Assembly: GCA_027627225.1 (NCBI GenBank)
Contig: CM051027.1
Coordinates: 90,580,151-90,644,150, forward strand
Direction of reading: 5' to 3'
Length of the DNA stretch: 64,000 nt
Source: Congeria kusceri
Lineage: Eukaryota > Mollusca > Bivalvia > Myida > Dreissenidae
The notes beneath the pieces are model-generated. The model was not told the DNA's origin and did not search any database. It was given only the letters and a program-made list of their open reading frames with translations. The position numbers and the translations under genes were made by a program. Positions 52,620-63,126 of the stretch are shown here, piece by piece. Within the stretch, counting starts at the first letter, position 1; each line of letters opens with the position of its first letter.

Positions 52620-52802
52620 TTATTGTTTGCATTTTGACATCAGCTTTGTGAGTATCTTGCATCGCCATAGTTTGCAAACGTTTTCTGACAAGGCAGGACA
52701 AGCTGCGGTAAGAGCGCTGTTAATTATCATTTGGTCTGACGACACCGACGTCGTGAAGCCGTTACCCACTCTGGGATTTGGTTTTTTCCAATCATTGTCC
52801 AT
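52620..52802 (-). pseudogene. Possible exon or gene fragment, unrecognised
   Basis: The minus frame reads DNDWKKPNPRVGNGFTTSVS, SDQMIINSALTAACPALSEN, VCKLWRCKILTKLM. Base composition and codon use are less AT-driven than the surroundings, and it has a tidy mix of hydrophobic and polar residues. There is no start or splice site I trust, and the plus strand is open too. Confidence 0.2.
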
Positions 52803-54061
52803 ATTTGCTTATATGAATACAGTAACGTAGTATATTAATCATATTTTATTTTATTTATAAATCGTTTTATTGCTCACTTTTTTCGGAGACACAATTCCTT
52901 TAAAATACATATATTATACAAGCATGCTTCAACTTTTTATGTTACTGTTTTGTATCTCAATATAAAATTTATGTTTTTTATCATTTGTTTTTCGGTTCTG
53001 CTATGAGACATCGATTATATTTTATTCACTCTCTCATACACTTTCTTTCATGCTTTGTATTTTGAGTTTAGTGTATAATGACTAAGAAATTACTAGAGTC
53101 TATGTTTTAACTCCGCCAAGGACGTTATGTTTTGTTATCGTTGGTTTGTTTGTTGGTCTGTCTGTTGGTTGCAACTTTCCACAAAAAATATCAACGGAAT
53201 TACATGAATTTTTCTGGGAAGATATGAAATTAGACAGTGAGCAAATGAATACATTTTGGTGCTGATCTTAATTACGGTCTGTATTATAGAATCGTTTAAG
53301 GGAGTCTATATTATTAGAAGATAGAACAACTGACTCAACGTACTGGAAAATTAATTTGTTGAGAAGGATTGCAATGCACATATCTTGGAGGAGGTCTGCG
53401 CTCTCATGGTGCTTTCTAGATATGATTGTATGCCTTGAAATACTTCATTTACTTGTTTCGCATGGCAAAGAATCTTCTAGACAGATTATATAATATTATA
53501 TGTGACCAGACACGATGTATTGATAAACAAACTTCTTGCTGACGTTTGATAAATTGATCACTTAAATAAATAAATAAATCAGGGCTCTTAACTTAACAGG
53601 CCATGCTATAACTCTATATAAAATACATAGCGTTCTTATAAATTGTCATTTTTATCAGTGAAATACAGTGAAGCAGAACCCGTTATAAAATATAAAGGTT
53701 GGCAAACTCCATAAATGTCACAGTATATTTCAAGTACATGTCTGTAACCGCCGATGGAAACATACTTTTGACAAAATTGTTTTATGCTTGATTGACGCTG
53801 CAGACGAGCATTGTGTTGAATATTAGACTTATTTTTAATAACATGAATACATATTTCTAGTTAATTTGTTTAAAGAACAACACTCTTTTTTGAGACATTT
53901 AACAAAAAGCACGAAAAAAAATCTATATAAATAACAAGAACTATCGAAATCGTCTTTAACTTGAGTTAATTAACTTGCCAAATGTCCCTGAAACCTTACG
54001 ATTGCCAGTAAATCTGTGACGTCACTTTCATCGCATTAGAATCACGGAGAGGATCGGTGTT

Positions 54062-54392
54062 ATTGCGTTATTAAAGGAACGATATCATTTAATTATTGCG
54101 TTATTAAAGGAACGATATCATTTAATTATTGCGTTATTAAAGGAACGATATCGTTTAATTAATGCGTTATTAAAGGAACGATATCATTTAATTATTGCGT
54201 TATTAAAGGAACGATAGCATTTAATTATTGCGTTATTAAAGGAACGATATCATTTAATTATTGCGTTATTAAAGGAACGATATCATTTAATTATTGCGTT
54301 ATTAAAGGAACGATATCATTTAATTATTGCGTTATTAAAGGAACGATATCATTTAATTATTGCGTTATTAAAGGAACGATATCATTTAATTA
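54062..54392. repeat. 33-bp minisatellite, ten copies, inside repeat L copy 2
   Basis: The unit ATTGCGTTATTAAAGGAACG, ATATCATTTAATT is repeated ten times with very few changes (one GATAGC, one TCGTTTAATTAATG). The flanking sequence (GTTAATTAACTTGCCAAATG at the left) matches the single-unit copy at 49490-49691. Confidence 0.92.
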
Positions 54393-55134
54393 TTGCGCCA
54401 GTTTATTGTCTGGAACAAGTATTATACAGTTTTATTTGATTCGTTGTGAAATCGGTATTATACTGAGAGATATATTATTTAATTTTAATGCGGTACCGTG
54501 TTTCATGTGGTTATAAAAACGGTTACTTACAATAGTTGAGATGTATTGTACCTGGAAGCATTGAACCTGTGTGTTACTAGTATTCTTTTAGTTTTCTGTT
54601 ATTTATTATTACAATAAAGACTTTTTCAAAAATTAAAAATATTGTCTGTGGACATAAAAGTAATTTTGTAAAAGAGAAAGGTTTGTATAAACCGAATGCA
54701 AGATATCCCGGTACATAAATGTAACGTCAAAATCTATCAAATATAATCGATTTTTGACGCTCAGTCAAGACGCTCGTTTTAATGAATACTTAACAGGTAT
54801 GTTTTATTTTAAATTACAGTTTAATAATTGTTCAAGATAGAATTAACATATTCACTGTAGTCATTTTATCAAATAATGTGTTCATTTTGGAACAGTTTTG
54901 CTAAGTTTGTATTCATTGTATTTTATATTGTTCTATAAATGCCCTTGTGATAAATTCATATAACCGTGAGCATGTTTTAAGTTATATCATGTAATTATCA
55001 ACGTATGGCAATTAATATTTTAATAAATGCGTCAAATAATTATACTGTACAAACAAGTATCTACTGCGATTTTAGAAAGCGCCTGTGCAAGGAATTTGTC
55101 AATTCAAGTCAATTGTTCAATAATTCTATTTTAT

Positions 55135-55137
<3 letters not shown>

Positions 55138-55178
<41 letters not shown>
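55138..55178. repeat. (TA)n microsatellite
   Basis: About 17 uninterrupted TA pairs, then TACATATAC. It generates IYIYIY-type shadow frames. Confidence 0.95.
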
Positions 55179-55180
<2 letters not shown>

Positions 55181-55229
55181 CTACGCTACGGACTGTGGCC
55201 TTATATCTCTTAATCGAGTCTTGGTTAAA

Positions 55230-55720
55230 AAATGTCCCATCCGTTGCACGGAAATAATACTTATGGACCACTTTATCACCAGCTTGAAATTCAGCACCTA
55301 TTTATCATCGTGCGGCTTTCGTTGCGAAACAACACTTGTTGTGGCCTGCACATCATAATACGGGTATGACTCGTCTTCCACATTCCTAATCGCAAGTATA
55401 TTTCCTGAACAAACAACACTGCTTATTTCCGGTTCTTCTTACAATGATTTGTCCAGCAAACTGTCAGTAGATGGTGTTCGCAACGGCTGAATTGTTATTC
55501 CTTTCATGGTTTCTAGCGCGTCATCACTAACACACTCGTAATACATATTATTGGCGCAGGAATCGCACGAATAACACGATAAGTCACCTGTTCTTACTGA
55601 TCCGTCAAGGGCGCTAAGAACTTGGTGGATTTTTCGGTTCTCTTTTAAGGGCGAAAATAAAGATCATCTCTGTCATCTCGGTTAACAGTTTCCGAGCCCA
55701 GGGAACAATAAACATGCAAT
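55230..55720 (-). pseudogene. Decayed protein-coding fragment with Cys pairs
   Basis: On minus, despite stops and at least two frame changes, a protein-like text is readable: DRDDLYFRP, KENRKIHQVLSALDGSVRTG, DLSCYSCDSCANNMYYECVS, ILAIRNVEDESYPYYDVQ, then AEFQAGDKVVHKYYFRATDG. The GC content is raised over the whole block. The order HQV..G.V..R/TDLSCY.C..C....EC followed later by GD.V..KYYF recalls proteins carried by unclassified mobile elements of marine invertebrates, but that link is a recollection and not a match. Confidence 0.45.
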
Positions 55721-56731
55721 AACAGATACTGATCTCACTAAAAACAGCTTCGAAATTTCAAGCGTTACACTTCTCCTCCACACAGATTGTTGTAAAATAA
55801 TAGATTTATTTTTGTTGAACCTGCTTAATATTTTACTAATCAAATCTAACTGAAAACACTATTATCGATATCAAGTTGTGTGAAGTTCGAACTACTTACA
55901 TATTTTACAATTTACCGATTTTGCGCAATTATTTTTAACAAACGTTTTTTAGTAAAACGTTACAATTTTCCTCCACACGCAACGCGTTTTAATGATTTTT
56001 ATACGAACTACTACGATAAATTCTATAAAATTCACTGTACATTTAAAAGTGCAAAACACTATTATATATTTCAATTTGTATGACGATAGGATAAAGAATA
56101 GTATATAAAAAGCGCTTACCATTTTAGATTTCGTTGAGTTTTCTTGTATTTTTTTTTAAATCTTACATGTTGATCATTTATCATTCAACCGCCAATACCG
56201 ACATCTGGTTGAACGTTCGAATATTTCCGGTCAGTATTTAAATTGACGTCATGTGCTTAAATGTGAAAAATATTACATGGAACGATTATAGCTTGAGTAC
56301 AAACAGAAATATAGTGCATGTATTGGTTACATCTTACACGACGTTTTCTCTATGACTTGTCTTTCTTTTGACGTTGTATTTAATATTCTATTTACAACAA
56401 GAACATACAATTTATACGACATTAATCCGCAATTCATTCGAACAAGTCGACGTATAGTACTTTACCATTATTAATGACATTAATTTTACAAATCAAAAAT
56501 TTGTATATAGGGTAGGCTTATTTTTACGTTGTGCCGGGTTAGCTTGCGCGACGTATATAAAAGCTCTTCGGCAAGTTTAAAATTGAATATTACTGTTATG
56601 TGACATATTAAAACAAAGATATAGCACACAATTAGACAGCCCCATATACTTCTCAAACATCATATACATGAAACATGTATTAATAACCACAGAGTAGAAT
56701 ATTAATGGAATGTCGACCGTTATTTTTCATA
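55721..56731. other. AT-rich stretch next to the LINE remnant
   Basis: No gene seen. Confidence 0.3.
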
Positions 56732-58436
56732 CTATATTTTCAACAAATCACTGGTTTTAATGGAAACATATGCAAATGAAATTGCACTGTAATTATTTGG
56801 TTCTAGGGGTGATCCTTTTTTGTGCAGAGGAGTGATCACACTTTTACACCAATCTTCTGGAAATACACCTGTTTCAAATATGTACAATATGTTATTGAAA
56901 AGACTTTGCAGAAAGGGTGCTATACGATTTGCCGTGACTTTAAACATTTCTATGCACAGTCCATCATACCCAGACGCACAGTTACTTTTCAGGCCTTGCA
57001 TACTTTGTTGAATTTCTTCCTCTGTGATATTTTCACTTAGACATTCAGCATTTATCTCCCTTGATAATATTGACAAATGGTCATTATCATTATCATTCAT
57101 CACATGTGAGTGTTCAAAAAGATTGCTAAAATAATCGAACAATTGATCACCGGAAATCAAGTCGCTGGGATCATTCGGCCTCCCATTTGCCTTTGTAATT
57201 TGACTCCAGAATTCCTTTGGATTGTCTTTGCACTGAACAAGCTGTCTGCGCTTAAATCGCTGAAAATCGTTCTTTTTGGACGTGCATTTGGTCTTAAATA
57301 TATTTCTATTGATTTTATATTGTTGGAAATATTGACTGTCATTTGTTATCCGGAACTTGCGTAATGCGCGGACCTTCTCATATTTAAGATCTGAGCATTC
57401 TGTATCCCACCATTCAGGCTGAGTTAACAAGTTTAAATTGATTTTCGGACCACAGCGTTTTTTCTTCATACATCTGCCTGCGTTTTCATATACTTTCATA
57501 AAAGCATTTAAACTGACATCAATGTTCGAGTTCAATAATGACATTTCAAAGTCACTATAACAAGTGTTAAACTGTTCTACAAATGATTCACGGCAACACT
57601 CGTCCCATTTATAGTGGTATGCGGATTTCAGATTTGAGTGGTCGGGCAATGTTTGATGCATAGTATTTAACGTGAGTCTCAGCTTTAAGGGAAAATGATC
57701 GGAAAAGTCCTCGTTCCCCACTTCAAATTTGCTGATATGTTTAAACAGCGGCGTTGATGTAGTCTACGACGCTTTTCCCTCCGTTATCGGTACACGTGAA
57801 TTCTCCGTACTGATCTGTTCGTCCGTTGAGTGCGTGAATATCAAACATGCATCTAAGTTCAGCTAGCGCGATTCCGAACCTGTTCAAAGTGGTCTTTATT
57901 TTTACGTGGTAAGCAAAATGTATCACTTGGGTATGCGGTTTCACCAAATATATATCTGACGTCATCGTTTGGTATATAATCCAATTTATCATACATACGT
58001 GCATTTAAGTCTCCCGCCAGTAATATCAGCGTAGATGGAAAATCTGAGAGGATTGTGAGTAATTTTTCTTGTAGAATAAAAATGCCGTTTTCATTGACAT
58101 GATCATAAATTGGCGATCTCTCAGGGCGACGTAGGCATAACAAAGGACTAGCTCATTCGAGAGACACGTTAGATCTCTGGATATATGAAGTATAACGCAG
58201 TCGTCAAAAGTATTATATATTTTCTTAAAATGAGTTGATATTTTATTTGACACAAAGACTGTGACCCCACCGGAGCCCCGCCCTTTCTCACACGGCCGCA
58301 TTTTAGAAAAACACGTATAGACATCAAGAAAGTCATCAAATTCTACTGAGCGTCTCTGCCATGATTCACATAAACCAATAATGTCAAACGTTCTACAAAA
58401 ATTCTTTAAAAATACGTCACTGTCATACTTCTTCAA
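56732..58436 (-). pseudogene. LINE ORF2 relic (APE endonuclease and start of reverse transcriptase)
   Basis: Endonuclease motifs in order: FDIIGLCESWQ (58400 region), GRGSGGVTVFV, LLAGDLNARMYDKLDYIPND (in another frame), TCTDNGGKSVVDYI and NEDFSDHFPLKL. Then a linker and the reverse transcriptase start, WCKSVITPLHKKGSPLEPNN and YSAISF. Frames change near 58140, 58000-57870 and 57740. The YADD box and all 3' parts are absent. The clade (CR1/L2-like or related) cannot be fixed without a tree. Confidence 0.85.
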
Positions 58437-58621
58437 ACCTTGAACATTTAGTGAACAAATGTTGATGTCTGTACATATATTTACATCTACATTGCCGACT
58501 GGGCGTTGGCCTAACCACTATTTCCGTATGAAAACATGCATTTTAGTTTCGAAGTTGAACTCGTACGTTTCCTCGTCAACAATAAATTTATCGTGCCTGA
58601 AACGGGCAGACTTCCCTTCTG

Positions 58622-59480
58622 CTATGCACTGTTGCAGAAACGGATATAGTCCTGTGCGCGCCTTGACATTCTCTCCGGGAGATCCTCGACAACTCTACCG
58701 TTCACATGACCTTGTTTACGCTTTTGGCGGAAGACATTCAACACTGCATCTCGACTCTTGAGTGTCGCGAATCGCGTTAATACTGGGCTTTCCTTTTTAT
58801 TTCCAAGGCGATATGAGTATTCGATTTGCACATCTTCATCTGATAAGTTTAGTTCTTTCATTTTCACTGAAATTTATTCCATATATTTTTAGATTATTTT
58901 TCCTCAGTGCCATATCTTGTTTTTCCAGTATTTTCTCATTTACGGATAATTTTTCTTGTAAATTGTTTAATTGCTGTGACAGATTTTCAATACAACTATT
59001 CAATTTCACATTTTCCTTCCGTATCTCAATGTTCTCTTGCTTTAAAGAACTCACAGTCTGTTCAAGGCTATCAAATTTTCTGCTCATGGTTTTTACATCT
59101 TTACGAGTCTCTAATAATATTGATGTTTACATTACTTGTGTAACACCCAAAATCTGATATACATGCTTCTGAAAACACAGAGCGGTCGTCGTCTTCTCTG
59201 TGTCGGGTATCTTTGTAAAGCCAAGTGCTTATAGATGGCTGTATCCCTGAGTGGTCTCGTTCCAGCGGCGTGGGCTATTGTGAGAGATGAATATTCTTTT
59301 GAAAATCCTTAGTGGGTTGAACTCTAGTCGCGCTTCGTCTAATGCAGCGGTCGTATTCTTCCCACTTCCGGAAGCTGCACCGCGGTTTGATCCTTTAGCA
59401 ACCGATTTTTGCCGCTGTGTCCGGTCGCGCAGTTCAGGCCCTGGATTCATCTATATGCACTGTGCCGCTAGGAGCAGAAA
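58622..59480 (-). pseudogene. LINE ORF1 relic (2A-like start, coiled coil, RNA-binding domain)
   Basis: 59450 begins MNPGPELRDRTQRQ. Upstream in frame is a leucine-rich stretch (RTVLFLLLAAQCI) and then TAG. After a low-complexity Lys/Gly/Ser region and a frame change come a heptad-like coiled coil (SLEQTVSSLKQENIEIRKEN, LSQQLNNLQEKLSVNEKILE; 59087-58836) and, in another frame, YSYRLGNKKESPVLTRFATL and VVEDLPERMSRRAQDYI (58867-58622), typical of the RRM and C-terminal domain of L1-like ORF1p. These proteins bind RNA and trimerise through the coil (family knowledge). Confidence 0.75.
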
Positions 59481-59817
59481 CAGCACAGTTCGTATAAACA
59501 GTGATACGTATTTGACTTGCAGCGTTTGTAAACGATGTTTTGTCTTAATAGGCTGACAAAAAGTCCCAATTCTTGACCTCCACGTAGCTATATCAATTCC
59601 CATTTTGCCAATAAATGACGGTGAAGAGCGCTCAATTTTGCAGTCGATTTTGAATCGCTAGTTTATTTGTGTCCACAGGCAAAATGGTAATACCACGGAC
59701 CGATAACAATACAGGCTGAACACTTATCACTCAAACAAATCCTCGTGACAACGTTCGGTGAAAATGTCCTCTTGATCTCAGAATAGACAAAGAAATATAT
59801 TTTGTTCGTTCTAAAAC

Positions 59818-61056
59818 ATACCTTATATCGAGACCTCGCTTGGGATTTTGCATATGGGGTGGGTGGGGTCAAGGTCAAGGTCACTGTTACTAAAAATAGA
59901 AAAACGGTTTCCGCTCAATAACTTGAGAACGCATAGAGATATTTTAATGAAACCTCATACATAGATACCTTATAATAAGACCTCGCTTGGGATTGCATAT
60001 GGGGTGGGTGGGATCAAGGTCAAGGTCACCGTTACTAAAAATAGAAAAATGGTCTCCGCTCAATAACTTGAAAATGCATCAAGATATTTTAATGAAACTT
60101 CATACATAGATACTTATATTGAGACCCCGCTTGGGATTCATATAGGGTGGGTGGGGTTAAGGCCAAGGTCACCGTTAGTAAAAATAGAAAAAACGGTTTC
60201 CGCTCAATAACTTGAGAACGCATTGAGATATTTAAATGAAACTTCATACATATATACCTTCCTAGGGATTGCATATGGGGCGGGTGGGGTCAAGGTCACC
60301 GTTACTAAAATAGAAAAACGGTTTCCACTCAATAGCTTTTAAATCCATAAAGATAGTTTAATGAAACTTCATACGTAGATACCATATATCGAGACGTCAC
60401 TTGGGATTGCATATGGGGTGGGTGGGGTCAAGATCACAGTCACCATAACTTAAAATAGAAACGGTTTCTGCTCAATAACTTGAGAACGCATCGAGATATT
60501 TTAATGAAACTTCATACATAAATACCTTATATCGAAGCCTTGCATATGGGGTGGGTGTGGACAAGGTCAAGGTGACAGTTTCTAAAAATATAAAATGGTA
60601 TCCGCTTAATAACTTAAAACGCATCAATATATTTTAATAAAACTTCATACATAGATATCTTATATTAAGACCTCTCTTGGGATTGCATATGTGGTGGGTG
60701 GGGTCAAGGTCAAGGTCACCGTTACTGAAAATAGGAAAACGCTTTTCGCTCAATAACTTGACAAGCATTGAGATATTTTAATGAAACTTCATACATAGAT
60801 TCCTTATATCGAGACCTCGCTTGGGATTGCCTATGGGTTGGGTGGGGTCACCGTTGCTAAAAATAGAAAAATGGTTTCCGCTCAATAACTTGAGAACGCA
60901 TCGAGATATTTTAATGAAACTTCATACATAGACACCATATATTGAGACCTTGTTTGGGATTGCATATTGAAAACATTTCTTAACAATTTCACATATTCAC
61001 AATTTGGCTGCAAGTCGGGGGGCGGGGGCATACATGTTTTACAAACATCTCTTGTT
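59818..61056 (+). mobile_element. Family B tandem-repeat element, copy 4, truncated, opposite orientation
   Basis: About nine units of roughly 140 bp in inverse orientation (GCGAGGTCTCGAT and GGTCAAGGTCACCGTTACTA in each). The hairpin end is at the right (CAAGTCGGGGGGCGGGGGCA, TACATGTTTTACAAACATCT, CTTGTTT). The left end lacks the GGGGGGCATA border and stops within a unit near the LINE remnant. Confidence 0.85.
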
Positions 61057-61059
61057 TAA

Positions 61060-61472
61060 ACCAGTATCAACTCCCAATGACCATTCCAAGACGGTGATGC
61101 GTATGTGTTTGTTATTTAAAGAAGTATAAACACCAATGACCATTCCAAGACGGTGAAGATTATGTGTTTTTTATTTAAGCCGGTATCAATTCCCAATGAC
61201 CATTCAAAGACGGTGACGCTTATGTGTGTGTTCTTTAAACCGGTATCAACTCCCAATTACCATTCCAAGACGGTGACGCTTATGTGTGTGTTATTTAAAC
61301 CAGAATAAACCCCCAACGGCCATTCCAATACGGTGACGCTTATGTATTTTGTAGTTAAACCGGTATAAACCCCCAATAACCATTCCAAGACGGTGACGCT
61401 TATGTGTTTGTTAGTTAAGCCGGTATAAACCCCCAATGACCATTCCAAGACGGCGACGCTTATGTGTTTGTT
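61060..61472. repeat. 60-bp tandem repeat, seven copies
   Basis: The unit CCATTCCAAGACGGTGACGC, TTATGTGTTTGTTATTTAAA, CCGGTATAAACCCCCAATGA recurs with exact 60-bp spacing from 61081 to 61441. It starts directly after the family B hairpin end. The open minus frame is a result of the 20-codon period. Confidence 0.9.
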
Positions 61473-61479
61473 TCGTGTA

Positions 61480-62159
61480 TTGTTTGTATTGTCCTACGTA
61501 GTAGAACGGACAATAAGTCAATTGCCTGAAAAATGCCTTAGGATCTTTAGAACGGTTTAACTACTGTTACGTGCCGAGGGTGATTAAATAAAAGTAAACA
61601 ATCAATTATATATTCATATCTCTTTAAAAGCTACTTTGCTTAATAATGTTATCATAATGATTGCCTATCACTATCGTACGATGATCAACCACAGAATATA
61701 CGGTATACAATAAATTTTAATCGGGCTACTTTGCCATTTATTTTCCAATCCACCGAATTTAAGAGCTCTATCACCCACCTTTAATGAGATGGCTATCTTC
61801 CTTTGTCGGTAGCCTGAGCTTGCCGCTTTACCTGTTCCACAGAAAGCAATGCTCTGTGAACATTACTCAGCATACATACCTAACGTACAGTACCAATGTG
61901 AAGACATTATTTTCCTTGCAATAGGCCTTTCGCCATTCGCAAGCCTCACTCAACTGGCATTTTTCGGCTACGTCACGCTCTTTTATACCGTTAGTACGTC
62001 ATTGGCTTAATTAGCGTCTGAATGAACTCGCGTTTTCATTATCAAACGTCTAAGTGATTCGTTGCAAAACAAAAGGGCTTTTGTCGTATTTCGCGATTTC
62101 ACTTAACTTCTACAGATGCAGCTGGGGTTTCATATCTCTGACAATACATAGAGCAAGTA
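61480..62159. other. Intergenic, no gene recognised
   Basis: Somewhat GC-richer between 61740 and 62050, without splice-site or protein evidence. Confidence 0.3.
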
Positions 62160-62560
62160 TTTATAATATGATTCCTCATAACGCTTTAAAGATTGAAACA
62201 AATATAAATAACATATTCAGATTAAGGTGGTTAAGTTGTAAGCAATATATCATGAACTCAAAACTACAAAGTATAAGGGTTGGGTATTCGGCGCAATTTA
62301 AAATTGACACATTCGCATTTGATAAACCAAGTAAACACTCCCAAAGATGTAAGGCGCACTTTCAATTTAATTTTTTTTGTCCTAAAATGAATGTGTCACA
62401 CTTTTTTACGACCGCCGCTTCACTAGAAAAATGCATGCTATTCACTATGCCATTAACAAATGGCTTGTGGCAAATATAATAGGATTACACAGTTCATGAG
62501 ATACATTTTTTTTTCAATTATATACCACAGTAGGATTAATTGAAATTAAAGAGACTATGT
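62160..62560 (+). repeat. Dispersed repeat K, copy 2
   Basis: Matches 48730-49080 in inverse orientation (shared blocks listed there). The 141-codon frame that overlaps it does not preserve a common protein with copy 1. Confidence 0.65.
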
Positions 62561-62857
62561 TGACTAAATCAGTTTATAGCGCTAAAACATATCACACTTA
62601 ATCACATTGACGTAAACAATTTACTCGACAATATATTAAATATGCGACATTGATACTTTGTAATTAATAGATTCCAGGTATCAACATATATTCTATTAAT
62701 AAACTACTGGCTTTTAGGTGTATGTAATAGTTTTAGAATGTTAAAACCTGTTACGGCATATCAACGTTTGATTAGAATGACAACAACATCTTATCTGTTT
62801 AAAGTATACATAAGTATGCATTTGTTAATGACATTATTACTTACCAGATATGAAAAA

Positions 62858-62909
62858 ATCACGCCAAATACGTCTTATAATATATATTATAAAACGTATT
62901 TGGCGTGAT
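62858..62909. repeat. Short near-perfect palindrome
   Basis: ATCACGCCAAATACGT and its inverse ACGTATTTGGCGTGAT flank TATAATATATATTATA. Confidence 0.9.
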
Positions 62910-63014
62910 GTTTGGCATATCGATTATAACCTAAGTGTACCATAGGTCATTTTTACACATTTAACAATTTAACACAGCACGTTTTTCTTTGTTATAGTAA
63001 TACTGACAAGTGAC

Positions 63015-63126
63015 AACTTTAGATTAAACAACGTTTACCTAGTTCGGATCTTGCTAAAGTTATAATATTATAAGATGGTTTCATGAAGATGATCCGAACT
63101 AGGTAAAAGTTGTTAAATCTAAAGTT
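63015..63126. repeat. Inverted repeat, 36-nt arms with 40-nt loop
   Basis: AACTTTAGATTAAACAACGT, TTACCTAGTTCGGATC (63015-63050) pairs with GATCCGAACTAGGTAAAAGT, TGTTAAATCTAAAGTT (63091-63126) with few mismatches. Likely a small MITE. Confidence 0.8.

Larger units (their letters stand above)
49692..53940. other. AT-rich stretch with sparse features
   Basis: It contains repeat J copy 2 (51005-51205), a GC-richer patch with TGACGTCA at 50380-50600, and a codon-like patch at 52600-52800. No gene is recognised. Confidence 0.3.
56732..59560 (-). mobile_element. Decayed two-ORF non-LTR retrotransposon (LINE), 3'-truncated
   Basis: From right to left it has the ORF1 start region with a 2A-like NPGP motif, an ORF1 coiled coil, the ORF1 RNA-binding domain, an APE-type endonuclease and the first part of reverse transcriptase. 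At least four frame changes and a stop are visible. The similarity ends inside the reverse transcriptase at about 56770, so the catalytic palm is missing. The element is dead. Confidence 0.88.

Noticed and set aside
61257..61448. Minus ORF with repeated GVYTGL..ISVTVLEW
   Set aside because: Artefact of the 60-bp tandem repeat.
62054..62479. 141-codon plus ORF
   Set aside because: It overlaps dispersed repeat K, and the inverse copy at 48730-49080 does not preserve the same protein.
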